Part shown: piece after piece, positions 25,738 to 38,737 of the stretch
How positions within the stretch are numbered: the stretch's first letter is position 1
Layout of the letters: each line of letters begins with the position of its first letter
Origin: Siphonodentalium dalli
Taxonomy: Eukaryota > Mollusca > Scaphopoda > Gadilida > Siphonodentaliidae
Direction: 5' to 3'
Assembly: GCA_032622095.1 (NCBI GenBank)
Contig: CP136066.1
Location: 199,850,978 to 199,914,977 of the forward strand
Length of the DNA stretch: 64,000 nt
The notes under the pieces: generated by a model
What the model was told of the DNA's origin: nothing
Databases searched by the model: none
Seen by the model: only the letters and a program-made list of their open reading frames with translations
Program-made: the position numbers and the translations under genes

Positions 25738-25854
25738 GTTGGATTGCTAATATACGATCACTAATAGGATGATGTAACATGTTTCGTCCATTGAGCTTCA
25801 TCTGAGTATTGTCCTTTTTTGCCTGTCCACCCGTGCAACACATAAACCATCTCA

Positions 25855-26202
25855 GTCTGTTCTCCTGAAAACCCACACATTATCTGCTTATAATATAACA
25901 GAGTATCTGCTTAGAATTGCCTCATTTTGAGTCGATAATGTGCTGAAAATGAGAGCGTTTTAGCCATATTATCGACTCAAAATGAGGCGATTCCAAGCAG
26001 AATATGTGCGGGCAATGACACAAATAAGCCAACACACGACTGTTCAGTTGTACGCTCTAACATGAGTTTTCACTGTGATCCGCGCCACAAACGAAATAGC
26101 GGATATGATCCATTATCTGCTTATTTCATAATCAAATAATCACATTATGTACCTATTTCACATTAAGGTCGATTAGGTGCGTATGTGTGTGAGGATATGT
26201 TG
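25855..26202 (+). repeat. Interspersed repeat family D
   Basis: Full-length copy starting GTCTGTTCTCCTGAAAACCC and ending GAGGATATGTTG, with a well-kept inner palindrome around TTTTAGCCATATTATCGACT. Confidence 0.8.
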
Positions 26203-26350
26203 ACCATCTGTATAATAAAGCACCATTGACGAGTATTATCCACAGGTCGTCTGTTGAACTTATTATATGAACACTTCCCTCAATAAATGGGCCTAATAAT
26301 GGCTCCGTCTGTAATATGATTTATCTTTCGTCTGCTTGTATCACAATACA

Positions 26351-26718
26351 GCCTGTTCTCTCAAAATCAGCACATTATCTGCTTATAATATAGCTGTTTG
26401 TTGGTAGATATTCTGCTTAGAATCGCATAACTTTGAGTCGATAATGTGCTGAAAATGAGAGAGTTTTAGTCACATGTTCGACTCATAATTATGCGATTCT
26501 TAGCGTATGTGTGGACAATGACAACTAAGCCAACTGTAATTTACTCACGACCTTTCCGGTGTACGCTCTTTAACATATGTTTACACTGTCGCCCGCGCCA
26601 TAGAACGATATAATGGCCATGAGTCCATTATCTACTTATTTCAGAATCGAATAATCACAGTATGTACCTATTTCACAATATAGGTATATTATCTGCGTAT
26701 TTGCGGGAGGATCTGTTG
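26351..26718 (+). repeat. Interspersed repeat family D
   Basis: A second full-length copy 149 bp downstream in the same orientation, starting GCCTGTTCTCTCAAAATC and ending GGAGGATCTGTTG. Confidence 0.8.
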
Positions 26719-27449
26719 CACCGCATCATCCCTCCAAATGAATAATAGATAATTCCGATGTACACTTTTTAACTGACTGGGATATTACATTTAGTAAAGA
26801 AAGGTTTCAGCATTGCTACTTATTTGGATTTCGATATATGTTGGTAGATGTATGTTGATCGACTGATATGAGCGAAATGGAACCTCCTAACATCTCTAAC
26901 AACGTATTCAGATTATTTTTACAGATATCTTGCCATGTTACTCCAGCATCTACTTTTTGCAATGTTACACCAGCATTGATTTTCGCTGGACTTAACCGAA
27001 ATAGCCAACATATCTGTTCTTACATATACACATTTCGCACTGCCACGAAGGTTTGCGTTGCACTTGTCAAATGTTGTTGATGTTTCTAGAAGACTATATC
27101 ACTTGCTTTGTGTATCGCTCCAGCAATTGATGTGGTGACGAGTGAAACGAATAACTACTTTTATATATTTTACTACCGTGGGCGCTTTAGGCATTTCATT
27201 CTGTTCGTCCATAGATAAGTAAAATTCAATAAATGTTATTTAAAACACTCATAAATCGGCTAATTGTATATATGTACAAATCATTTAAAACAAGACACAC
27301 TTTTCAATCCACGCCGCGCATGACAAATAATAAATGTATATATGTATAGTGACTTATTTGTGTTATGTAAAGTTATGGACCAGGTGTAATTTTATTTGCC
27401 ATTAAGCTATTGAACACGTACACGCGTATACCCATGCGATAGTTACAGT
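26719..27449. other. No gene recognised
   Basis: Unique AT-rich sequence with a short CATGTTACTCCAGCAT / CAATGTTACACCAGCAT duplication near 26935-26975. Confidence 0.55.
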
Positions 27450-27453
27450 TTAA

Positions 27454-27781
27454 CCCTTTACCCAACAGAACGGCCCTGTGCCAATGCATTCTCTTATATA
27501 TGCGAGTCGACCATAGGTCGCCTCGCATATATAAGAGAATGCATTGGCTTAACACATTAAAAATTATAAAATTGTTAAAGAATGTAAGAAAAAATGGTAA
27601 AAAGTGTTTTTTAGGCCAATGCATTCTCTTATATATGCGAGGCGACCTATGGTCGACTCGCATATATAAGAGAATGCATTGGCACAGGGCATAACTGTAA
27701 CTATCACAATGTGGTCAAGGAGCCGGTTCCATTGATATCCATATTTGTATGGTTCTGTTGAGACAGACCGAAGATATTTTA
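27454..27781. mobile_element. piggyBac-like MITE (family A), right end lost
   Basis: The left TTAA (27450-27453) and CCCTTTACCCAACAG terminus are intact and both hairpins are present. Homology to other copies stops after the GAAGATATTTTA segment, so the right terminus is deleted. Confidence 0.8.
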
Positions 27782-29097
27782 TAATAACATATGTAGTCAT
27801 ATCATGTTTTTCAAAATCCGAACTAGTGATCGGAATGATTACGACGGTAGATGTATTACAATGTACATTAATTATATTTATCTTGCAAAAAATATTGTAA
27901 TGATTCTAGTCAAACATAAACATAAATAGGTGTATACAAAACAATAACATACATGTAATTATACTGTATACGTTATCAAACGTCCATCATGCCATGTCAA
28001 TGTAAATTGTCCAAAACAACGCTGTGTCACAACATACATATGTATACATATAGACGTAGCAAGAGGGTTTTTAGTGGGAGTGTCCAACAATGAATTTCAC
28101 ACTTAAAGTAAGAGACCAAATCCCCCCCCCAAAAAAATTCCCAGTTAATATTACATAGTACACACAAACCTATGCACAGTATTGAGTTACACCAAACTGT
28201 CCAACGGTTCGACGCGGCCTCTATTGTCATTTCTGCCATTATAGATTGAACAATATTATGAACATATTCGAATAATTACATTAATAGAAATATTTTAACA
28301 GCAATTTAATTATGATATGTACCGCCTCCAGTAAAACAGCGTCTTTTGGTTCTTCATGGAGCCGTCCAATATATCGTTTATTTAAATCTCAATTGTGCGT
28401 GTCAGTGGATAATACAGGGCGATATTTATGGTAATATTAACCGATAAACCCGAAGATTCCCGTCCCGAAATGGTTTACGGAAATTTACGAACTATTCATA
28501 TGCGCTTACATGTACGTGACTAAATTAAAAATTGCAGTTCATTAGCCAGTGGCCAATCTGCGTTTCATAATGTTCGAACGCAATTGAGACTCGGTTGGTG
28601 CCCATTCAAAACAGTTACCTGCCTTCGTGTATTAGGATACAAACTTTGCAGATGTGCTATGGGAACACATACTAAATGTGCATCAAATCTAAATTCATAC
28701 GCATGCACATGCTCCCATGTATACAACCGGAAGAATTGATCATTAAATCCTGACAGTTACGCAGCTTTTGATACACATATATGTATATATCGACACACAG
28801 TAGGCAATACCTGCATGATTGCTATCTATCAGAGTAGTTGTATATGTATAGAAACACGTTACCCAATAATGACAGTTAGATCAGCAGTTCAATTGAGTTA
28901 TAATTCACATAAATTTACATAAACACAATGAAAGAGTTTCTACGAAAGAAGTCCACGGATATCAGCGGTTGTCCAAACAATATAGTTATTCTGTGGAAAA
29001 TAAGCAACAGTACCGCTCATCTCAGAACCATACATGTGTAATTTCTTCTTTAACGGATTTGTGCGGCGAACAAATAATGAATGTTCACGAATTTATT
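27782..29097. other. No gene recognised
   Basis: Unique AT-rich sequence between two TTAA-flanked elements. No repeats, RNA genes or convincing frames. The same applies to 29835-30640 and 32085-32885. Confidence 0.55.
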
Positions 29098-29101
29098 TTA
29101 A

Positions 29102-29364
29102 CCCTTTCACGACGGGAGCTGCGCTGGTGCTTCATTAAAGACCATGCACCATTACATTTTCGTATATATGAAAGTCTTCCATATGGAGCCTCGCATAAAT
29201 AAGATACTGCACCTGCTAACAAGATAAAGGTATATAATGTTAGGCCAACGCTTTATTTGATATATGCGGGGCTCTCTATTGGAGACTCGTGTATATACAT
29301 GTATACTATAATTCATTGGCACAGGGTTTTCGCAAAATTTCAGGAAGTTCCAGTCATCAAAGGG
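29102..29364. mobile_element. Second TTAA family with a decayed hairpin (family A')
   Basis: Flanked by TTAA (29098-29101, 29365-29368). Termini CCCTTTCACGACGG and CCAGTCATCAAAGGG are imperfect inverted repeats. Inside are remnants of the hairpin cassette (CATTGGCACAGGG near the right end, CCTCGCATAAATAAG in the middle). Confidence 0.7.
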
Positions 29365-29417
29365 TTAAATCATTTTGATAAATTTGTTGCTCACTTTCCC
29401 ACGATCAACATGCTTAA

Positions 29418-29830
29418 ACCTTTACCCAACAGAACAGAACGGCCATGTGCCAATGCATTCTCTTATATATGCGAGTCGACCATAGGTCGCCTCGCATATA
29501 TAAGAGAATGCATTGGCTTAACACATTACAAATGATAAAATTGTCAAAGAATGTAGAATAATATTATAAAAATTGCTAAAAAATGGAAGAAAAAATTATA
29601 ATTTTTGTTTAGGCCAATGCATTCTCTTATATATGCGAGGCGACCTATGGTCGACTCGCATATATAAGAGAATGCATTGGCACAGGGCATAACTGTACCC
29701 ATCACAATGTGGTCAATGAACCGGTTCCAATGATATCCATATTGGTATGGTGTTATTGAGACAGACGGAAGATATTTGAGGCTGTTGAAGCTTTACTTGG
29801 GCGTTTTTGGCCGTTTTGTTGGGTAAAGGG
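29418..29830. mobile_element. piggyBac-like MITE (family A)
   Basis: TTAA at 29414-29417 and 29831-29834. Termini are ACCTTTACCCAACAG and TTGTTGGGTAAAGGG, with two opposed hairpins at 29450-29516 and 29614-29680. 413 bp. Confidence 0.85.
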
Positions 29831-30640
29831 TTAATGTAATTAGGTTGATGATGCATGCGTTTATACTCAACCGCCTAATTTACGGAGTACAAAGATACAT
29901 GAGTTTATACTCAACTTACGGAGTACAGACATACGTTGTGTACAACGTTTGTAGCGTCTTATTGAATACTAACATACAGGCGTTGTATAATATGTACAGT
30001 CTTAAAGTATTATTTGGTTTAGATATGTAGTTGTCTCAATATTACAAGTAATGGCAATGAGGTTGGCGGACAAGTGCACACATAAATTAATAATACCCTT
30101 CTCCCATTATCCAATACGCCAACAACAAATTACATTGAAGATAACACCATAATGGTGTTGTTTTCAACTTTACAAACATAGGTAATACAATCAAACTATT
30201 TTCCTTATTAGGAGATAACTAACACATTACTACTGTTGCGTGCATATCAGACTGAAATATGGACCAACATTAATAATGACTCATATATATATGTCGTGTC
30301 ATATTATGCGAGCTATTCCACGCATATTATGTAGAATCGGACGACATCGACGTCTCGCGGCGTGAATGAAGTTCGCCTGGACCACGAAACCGACATAAAA
30401 CCATCACCACATATGACAAAACAAGCTCTGAATAACTCTTGTAGGTACTGTTTCAATCTATAGATTATAGGACAGGTGGTGTGTAATAAACGCGGAAGGG
30501 TAGAACTGGAGTCAGCGTCTCTCGTTCTAAACTTCCGCGCCCACAGTCTTGTCGTATCGACACACCATCAGCACAATCTTGTCGTTATGTGTATATATTT
30601 CATGAACACGATGAACATAATGAATACTATTATACAAAAA

Positions 30641-30776
30641 TTATTGCTTTGTTTCGAGGTTGACACGAGGAATTGTCAACCCGAGGAAGTCAATATTCAC
30701 TAAGGAGGTAGGCCTAGGTGAATATTCACTTCCAAGGGCTGATAATTCCTCGTGTAAACCAAGAAACAATGCGATA
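30641..30776. mobile_element. Palindromic MITE (family I)
   Basis: TTATTGC...GAGGTTGACACGAGGAATTG is answered by the inverse; the centre is near GGTAGGCCTAGGTG. Same plan and length as 31271-31407. Confidence 0.75.
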
Positions 30777-31270
30777 ACTGTTTTAGTATATGAAACGTAC
30801 TTTTATTGGACAAGACGTTGTGACGTTGAACGTCGCTGTGAAAATCTGATCTATTTTCAGGTCTGATAATAAGTTTTATTATATGACCATTACTTTCTAC
30901 TCCAAATCCCATAGTAAATTGCCATGCCTAATTATGAATAATTCCCAATGTCCACTGCTCCTTTTATACCTTTTATAGCGCCACAGGTTAATATAACGCT
31001 CAGCAGGTTAATATAACATTCCGCTGACTCTTACTATAAATAGATCTGGGTTTTCCCTACGCGCTAAATGTGACAGCCAATGACGTTGCGTACATTACGA
31101 ATGGGGAATCTTGAAACTAGGTAGCCTGGTACGCATACGACTGACTCGCTTCTCGTCAGAAATACACGGGTGAAGCTTACTTGAAAATGAAAGAGAAGTG
31201 TTTATCATTTATCATATCTGAGTAGATTTCCCTTGCATTTGATATAATCGCCCGTCATATAATAAAACAG

Positions 31271-31407
31271 TTATTGCATTCCTCCTTGGTTAACATAAGG
31301 AATTATCAACCCTCGGAAGTTGATATTCACCGCGGCCTTCGGCCTTGGTGAATATCAACTTCCTCGGGTTGATAATTCCTTATGTTAACCTCGGAGGAAT
31401 GCAATAA
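31271..31407. mobile_element. Palindromic MITE (family I)
   Basis: A nearly perfect 137-bp palindrome with arms TTATTGCATTCCTCCTTGG and GGTTAACATAAGGAATTATC, and the centre GCGGCCTTCGGCC. Confidence 0.85.
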
Positions 31408-31597
31408 TTGTATAATGTTAACCCCGGAAGTATCTGACGTCACTCAGAACTGTTATTAATATGTTGTTTCATTAATGATGTGAACATGGTTAGATATCTC
31501 GATTGTTTCGTAACGTTTTAAAAATTGGGAAAAGAAACGTATGATCATATAATAAACCATTTGTATACCTGATGTGGGTGTGCTAATGCATGTACTG

Positions 31598-31746
31598 TAA
31601 TGCCCTAAATAATCGACTCCTTAACCACATCAAAATTATCTCACAAAGCTTTCCGATGAATGGGAACAAGCCATATTTCCGACTAAATCCTGAAAAGTTA
31701 CCCATAATTGTGCTGTGGTAAATGAGTCGATTATTTAGAGCATTAA
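31598..31746. mobile_element. TIR MITE (family C)
   Basis: TAATGCCCTAAATAATCGAC is inverted at the right end as TCGATTATTTAGAGCATTA. The core AGCTTTCCGATGAATGGGAA and CATATTTCCGACTAAATCCT recurs at 49604 and 60048. Confidence 0.75.
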
Positions 31747-31836
31747 TGTATGCCTTCAGTCGAACTATCGCATGTTGGAGACAATTATGTCAATATTTGA
31801 AAATGTTCTGAGGATGACCTTTTTACTAAAAGAAAA

Positions 31837-32084
31837 TAACGACATCATGCAGATGGCCTGCCCGGCGTAACGACATCACACAGATGGAATGCCCGGCGTA
31901 ACGACATCACACAGATGGAATGCCCGGCGTAACGACATCACACAGATGGAATGCCCGGCGTAACGACATCATACAGATGGAATGCCCGGCGTAACGACAT
32001 CACACAGATGGAATGCCCGGCGTAACGACATCATACAGATGGAATGCCCGGCGTAACGACATCATACAGATGGAATGCCCGGCG
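31837..32084. repeat. 31-bp tandem array, eight units
   Basis: Exactly 248 bp of TAACGACATCACACAGATGG plus AATGCCCGGCG units, differing mainly at CACAC/CATAC. Confidence 0.95.
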
Positions 32085-32885
32085 CAGTTGCTTCTGGTGC
32101 TTCGCCATTTGCTGCTTCGCCGTTTTCTGTTCGGTTGAGTTCTTCCGCTTCATGATCATTCTTGGACCCCGCTGTTACCTTGGTCCTGTGCAAAAATGTC
32201 TTACATTTCATATACAGGTTATACATAACGCTATAGAAACTCAAGCATAATGCAACTTATACACAGTTTTGTCACGTTTTCATGCGGCTTTGGTCCGTCG
32301 ATTGAAGCCGACAATGTAGAATTATATTAGTTTAAACATGTGTTATTCCCAGTATACATATAATTATATACACTAAAAGTAGACAACGTGCATCACATGT
32401 GAGATAAAATGGGCAAGGGATTTGGCAGTAATTCCCTTCGACTGATATATTCACAGTATTGTGATGGTTGACAACAATCAATTGACAGTGAGTGTAACAG
32501 TTTGGACTGTGGTGCGTTGTTGCGTGAATCAACCACGCCCTTGATTTATGTCTATCGCTAGGCATGTTCTTAGAAAATGGTATAGTTATCAGTGTGTTAA
32601 CACTAATGTATCAGGACCTTTCGGGATAGTATTGTTAGTTTTAATACATGTTAAAATGGAATTATGTATTGTTTAAATGTCCGATAAATTTTCGAATGCC
32701 CAGATATAACATTATGCACAACATATTCCATCTATTATATACCATCTGAAAGACGAGCCAAACATATATATTTTTTTATTCCAACAGAATAGGGAACAGC
32801 TGTGTCCACCAAATAATGATAGAGATTTTCTGTCTAATTTCAAGACTTCCCCCGTTGTCAAACCAGAATGAGTTAGAATTCAAAC

Positions 32886-33190
32886 TAAGAGATAGAGTTA
32901 TTTCCCTTCCATTGCGCTGGCGCAACATTAAAGACCCTGTGCCATTGCACAGGCCGCCTCGCATATATAAGAGAATGCATCGGCCTAACAATGTTTGACC
33001 ATTTTTTATTTTATTCTTTAACAATTGTTATAATTTTGTCTTGCATTCTTCAACAATCTTTATAATTTTTTAACATTTGTTCTTACATTGTATTACAGTT
33101 TTTATCACTTTTTTCTTATAATCCTTAACAATTTTATAATTTTTTATAATTTGTTCTTACATTCTTAACCAATTTTATTAGTTTTATATT
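32886..33190. mobile_element. Decayed hairpin-cassette element and AT-rich core
   Basis: CATTAAAGACCCTGTGCCATTG and CCTCGCATATATAAGAGAAT recall the A' and A families, but only half a hairpin remains. It is followed by several diverged copies of the ATTCTTTAACAATTTTATAA-type core up to about 33190. Confidence 0.55.
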
Positions 33191-33441
33191 CGCCCACCGA
33201 TTGGTGCGCGAAAAAAAAAGCACTGCCATAATTTAAATGCGAACTTAAATACGATTAAGTGCTCAGATAATAAGCTAAAACAGACCATAGTCACTTACTG
33301 GACACCATCTCTATGAACCATTACTAATTTGGAATATTTTACAACATGAACATCTTTAAAAATGCAAAGCTGTCAAGTACGGAAAACTGCAGTCTGTAAT
33401 TTGATGTGCACGATGTCTTAAGATGACGAAAGGCAACGTAA

Positions 33442-33963
33442 AGGCACGGGCGGCGTTCGTTGCAGAAATATTCATATTTGTTCAAATCGCCATCAACAGA
33501 AGGAATATTAAAAAAATATATAGTTTTGTTCATATGCCAACCATAATCAGCGCGTAAATAGTATATGGTCGTCAAGACGTACGATGGTGTATACGTAAAC
33601 AACAGACTGCTCGTGTTACAGAAGTTTTGCTTCTGTTTACATAACACAGCGAAATTATATTGGTTAATCACACACACATGATATAAACGCTCTTTATTAT
33701 TTCCATATCAGGAATACAGTAACAAATAACGCTCTTTATGTTTACCATATCCGGATCTAAACAAAAGCCAGGAAACGTAACGTTTTTTGCTTTTGTTTAC
33801 ATAACAAAGGGATAAACATTGACAATAACATACTGTTTATGCCATATTTCTGATTGGTATAAGAACAAAATATGTCTATATTTTACTATTATTTCTGTTT
33901 ATGGCGGTTTTTGACGGAGGTGTATATTTTAACAGCATACCCACCGCAAACGCCACCCGTATC
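33442..33963. mobile_element. Family N element, 522-bp subfamily
   Basis: Termini are AGGCACGGGCGGCG and CGCCACCCGTATC, flanked by GTAA (33438-33441) and TTAA (33964-33967). Same length as the copy at 44665-45186. Confidence 0.8.
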
Positions 33964-34574
33964 TTAAACGAACAGGTCAAGTGACCAATTTTGAATGGGT
34001 GTTATCATGAAAATCTCCGCAGCAAAAGTTACAACAGAGTTGCAAATATTTATGGGGGTGATTTTGCGCGGTATTTTGAACAATACATATTTATATGGCA
34101 GATCGGCTTGGAATTTGTTCCATTGGAAAGTTTATGTATTTATTTTATTATTTTATATTAACTTTTCAAAACTAGGTAAAGAGTTGTAATTCCAGAACCA
34201 AATTCTCAAAAACAAATTTATAGCAAAACTTGGATATTTACCAAGCCCAGCCGCCAAATCTTAATGCTGTTCAAATAATTATGGCTGCTTTAGTTCCCAT
34301 ACAACTGCTTCATATAAAACGTTTACTGTGAGAGTTGCATGGAAATCCCCATTCAAAATTGGTCACTTGAAGTCCACCTTAAGACATTTCCAAATGATGT
34401 CCATTTAGAAGGAGAACCACCCACAAAGCAGTTCTATATTTCAGCATGTTCGTGTCATGAATTTTGATCATGGAAATTTGAAATGAGATGAATTCTAGTT
34501 CATATGTGTACAAGAAAACTAAGATGCATGCATCAGGTCGGCCGTGAACTATCTACCATAGAATTGTTGTAGCT

Positions 34575-34645
34575 ATCGATTATACATTTTGGAACACCTG
34601 TCTGTATGTATGTGTGTATGGATGAATGCATGTGTGTATGTGTTA
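34575..34645. repeat. TATGTG-type microsatellite
   Basis: Imperfect GTATGTGTGTATG tract with TGCATGTGTG interruptions. Confidence 0.7.
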
Positions 34646-34849
34646 TAGACTCTAACACTGCTCGACTGATCCGACTCGGATTTGGTATTTAACGTGTCAA
34701 CTTGACCTCGCTCATAGGCATGTTTCTGGACCTTGACCGATCCGACTAAAAAATTGTGTGTAGGACTACTTCGATCCCGGGAGCAATATGGACGGGTCCA
34801 ATTTCACGTGGGACCATGTTCTCGAACGTGCTGATGTAGGCATGTTTCT

Positions 34850-35200
34850 GGACTATTTGGACGGGTCAAATCTTGATCCCGACCTGACTTTGACATTCAA
34901 AAAGATTAATTCAAGGTCAAATCTGGTAAAACGGAAGTATTTCAACGAAATATAATACCTACTGTTACTTTTGTCCCAGGAGTGTTTCGGGTGGGTCAAA
35001 TTATGACCCTGACCTGATCTTGACATTCAAAATTGTCAATTCAAGGTCAAATCGGGTAAAGCCGGGCGGATTTCGACGGGTATTTTTGTCGTGACTTTTG
35101 TCCGGGGAGTGTTTTGGACGGGTCAAATCGTGACCCGACATGACGTTCACCTTTAAAATGGTCAATTCAAGGTTAAATCGCGCAATTCTCCGAAAATCAG
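34850..35200. repeat. Degenerate tandem repeat of about 120 bp with TCAAGGTCA motifs
   Basis: GACGGGTCAAAT, a TTGACATTCAAAA-like segment and GTCAATTCAAGGTCAAATC recur in three or so diverged units. No coding frame. Confidence 0.65.
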
Positions 35201-35479
35201 AGGGGAACATCCCGGACGAAGTAGGGTCCACCAGCTACTATTATATATTTCTAGATTTAGTTACAAACTAAATACCTGTATATTGTACAAAGCAATGTTT
35301 GACAAATATATCTGTATCAATATTACCATACGGGTCATTAAAATAGATACGACGAAACAAATTTTGAAGGGTGCATGGTATCAGGTAAATTTTTATATTT
35401 CAAATGATGACAGGAATGCGGAAAGTTGAAGTACCTACGTAATACTGACTATCCGAATGAAGAGATATACATGTATATA

Positions 35480-36770
35480 AAAACCAAAATAGAAGATGAC
35501 TGCTGGCGACAATGTTTTCCAAAAAAATTCAAAGCATTCGATAGCTCCCATCTAGTTGTCAGCCCGAAGATCAATATAAAGTGTGGTGACTATCAGATGA
35601 GGGATATGACTGTACAGTTGCTAAACAATTCAGTCACGCAAAAGAGGATCAAACAGTAAGATACCAAATTGCTGCCTGTGGTAATGTTTTTTAACGAAAT
35701 TCGGGAAAATTAGATTACTCTCACCCTGGTTATCCAGAAGATCATTGTGGAATCTGGTGACGATCGGACAAGGGGTGTCGTCTGTAGGATCAACCAAATT
35801 ATTTAGCCATAAAAATAGTAAAATTCCAGATCACCGCTGGCAGTGATGTCTTCACAAGGACAGCTTGAGAACAAAACATGGCTCACATCTAGCGGTGACC
35901 CAAACTATCCACGTGAGAAAAAGTTCTCCAATAAAAGCTGGCTGCAGGGTGCGCCAATTGATTCAAATTCGAAATTTAACAGGGTGTACTGCTTGTGGCC
36001 ATGTTTTCCCCGCATATTTGATAGACTTATGGACAAAACCACTGAATCCGTTGAATCAATATACATGTATACATGGATTAATTTATATGCATTGTTATAC
36101 ACAGTACTGGTATATAAAGGTACTGAAAATAACAATATTACTAGTATACACAAAATAAACAATATATCATGGCTATCGGTTCTAATATCCGAATATGACA
36201 GCTGATAACTTGGTGTGAATTGAAGAGTGTTGGTGTCTCAAGCATATCTAACCCTCCACGTTAGAAACATGCCATTAAATGTCATAAGTATAATCTAGCT
36301 TGAGGACAGAAGTTATCCATAAAACCCCCCTTAATTCAACCAGGTCCTCGCGCGATGTATGGTCGATCACATGATGATCTAGGGGGGATTAGAATTGTTG
36401 TATAAAAACAGCACTGCATGTAAATATAAAATAAAATAGTGCTACATCTTATTACAGATTATTGCCATATATAATCAGTGACTATACAGACAGTCTGACA
36501 AAATAAAGTTTCAGTGACACTCTATCCGAAGAGGGGAATAATTCCATCTGTTACAGTCAATGGAGCAATTATGAATCTGGAAAGGTGAAATTTCTAACTA
36601 ATACTAGATATCGACATGACGCGATAACATATAACGTAAATGTAATATGGCCGCTGGCGACCATTTTTTCCTATAAAATAAAAAAAATATTTGATAGCTC
36701 TCATCTGATAGATCAATATCAAGATAAATATCAAGTTTAGTGATGATCGGATGAGTGAAGTGGACTGTGC
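35480..36770. repeat. Scattered degenerate repeat units
   Basis: Segments of the type CTGGCGACAATGTTTTCC, ATAGCTCCCATCTAGTTG and GTGACGATCGGAC recur near 35500, 35670, 35840 and 36660. The frames here are interrupted and I see no gene. Confidence 0.5.
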
Positions 36771-36786
36771 TAAACGGTTTAGTAAT

Positions 36787-37095
36787 GCTTAAAAAGATTT
36801 TTACCTTAATATTTTTATGTTCACTTTATAAACTTCACTGAGTCATCTTTGTCATGTATTGAGTTTGATATCTTTTGTTAACAGTTTATAAATCATGTAT
36901 GTCTCATGTTTGTTATTTTAATTTATGTGTTTATTATCACTAAATAAAGTTGCATTCCTTAAAAAGATTCTTACCTCAATGTTTTTATGTTCACTTTATA
37001 AACTCCACTGAGTCATCTTTGTCATGTATTGAATTTGATATCTTTTGTTAACAGTTTATAAATTATGTATGTCTCGTGTTCGTTATTATATTATA
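36787..37095. repeat. Direct repeat of about 139 bp
   Basis: CTTAAAAAGATTTTTACCTT through GTATGTCTCATGTTTGTTAT recurs after a 31-bp spacer that contains CTAAATAAAGTTGCATTC. Confidence 0.85.
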
Positions 37096-37891
37096 TACAC
37101 TTTATAGTGTGTTTCAGAACGAAAACAAAATGAATAAAATCAACAAATTTGTAAATTTAAAAACAATTCAAACGTTGTTGTATTCCATGTCCCAGCCCGG
37201 ACATATACACCAAATTTCAATAATATTCATTGAGAAACAACGGACCAAACGCCATATAACACCCCGTATGCATCTTTTATTCCGAGTTGGCCTTTTATTC
37301 AGAGTTGGCACTCGCCGATTGGGGCGAGTTAGCCATGAGGCGAGTACACCGTTTCCGACACCTTTTCTATTTGCAGCAGGTTAAGTTTACGCGTAATTTA
37401 ATTCACAAAGTTCCCCAATTGGTATCGTAAATAGAGCGACCTTATTTGACAGAGAATGCCTCTGTTATTGATTATAAAGTTGCTATACATTAAAAACGAC
37501 AATTCACATGCTCGTTCAAGCGCAGTAGTCTATTTTCCCCATGTTGAAGGACATCCACAAATACTAAATAACGCTAACTTACTGCCGAATGTTTTACACG
37601 ACAACTGTTAACATATTTGGGCTGAATTCATCTGACGCGGTATTATTCCTCAAAATAAACAACAAAACCATCGTTACTTGGAAATGTAGTTTGGGCTAAC
37701 ATTTACATAAATCCTCCATATCATTATTCCGACACACACGTCAGATGAAAAAGTCACATGAAGTAACCGGCCAAATTGGCCGAAATAACCAAATGACATC
37801 TGAGTAAGGTGAAGCAACGTATACCGATAACATCAGCAGGACACCAAAGTGGAAACCATCATGTCATTCGTCATCGCTGTGTTTTACTCAC
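37096..37891. other. Downstream intron or gene end, nothing resolved
   Basis: This follows the donor of the transmembrane exon in gene orientation. The exon for the cytoplasmic tail was looked for here and further down and could not be identified with confidence. Confidence 0.5.
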
Positions 37892-37991
37892 CCTCCAATA
37901 TAACCAGCTTTATGGAGACCGAAACCGATTAACCCGCCACAACCGGCGACGAAAACAATAGAGCCAACTCCGATCCCGGCCTTTTCGCCAT
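37892..37991 (-). CDS. Transmembrane-segment exon (same gene)
   Basis: The acceptor is TGTTTACAG and the donor GGAGG|GTGAGT. The exon is 100 bp, entering in phase 1 and leaving in phase 2, which differs from the symmetric ectodomain exons as expected for the change to a cytoplasmic part. It encodes Asp-Gly-Glu-Lys, then about 22 uncharged residues rich in Gly, Val, Ile, Phe and Ala, then His-Lys-Ala-Gly-Tyr. That is a single membrane-spanning helix with a Lys on each side. Many small-xxx-small spacings are present, which in known proteins favour helix packing; that is inference here. The intron from the stalk exon is 11,372 bp. The following cytoplasmic exon and the 3' UTR were not identified downstream. 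Confidence 0.75.
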
Positions 37992-38039
37992 CTGTAAACA
38001 CATATGAAAATATGTATACAATATTACGTGTATTCGCTA

Positions 38040-38348
38040 ATAAAAGATATAACATCAGCATCGTGATTATCATCGTCATCACCACCGTCGACAGAATCAT
38101 CATTACCAACGTCATCATGATCATTATCATCTTCAATATCTACATCATCGCCTTATCATCGTCATTCTTACCACCGTCATCACTGTAGGCATCGTCGTCA
38201 TCACCATCATCATCTTTGCCTACATAGTTATCAACATCGTTACCATCGTCGTCACCACAATCACCATCATCATAATTGTCATCGTTTGCGCCCTTCTCTC
38301 CATCAGCATCGACATCGTCATCATAAGCATCATCATCATGTCATCAAC

Positions 38349-38380
<32 letters not shown>

Positions 38381-38560
38381 CATCATCACCATCATCATCA
38401 TAATTGTCATAATCGTCTGCGCCCTCCTCTCCATCAGCATCAACATCGTCATCATCATAAGCATCATCATCATTATCATCCTCATTATCACCATCATCAT
38501 CACATTCGTGATCATGATCATCATGATTCATCGTCGACTTCGTCATCATCATGAACATCA
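38040..38560. repeat. ATC/CAT trinucleotide microsatellite
   Basis: Mostly (ATC)n with interruptions, beginning about 50 bp upstream of the transmembrane exon in gene orientation. Asp-, Met- and Ile-rich frames across it are artefacts of the triplet repeat. Confidence 0.9.
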
Positions 38561-38737
38561 TCATCAGAAGATATCACATATAGAATACATGTATGCGCAA
38601 AGAACAATTGGATCCCTTGCCCACGTGACACTAAATTAATAAAAGTTTCTGCTGCAGGAAAATACAATGTGAACATTAATTTCAATCAAGGTTATTCGTA
38701 ACACAACCAGTACAACGACTTGTTTTGAGCCGTTTAA

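Noticed and set aside
38220-38639. Asp-rich and Ile/His-rich proteins
   Set aside because: Translations of an ATC microsatellite on both strands.
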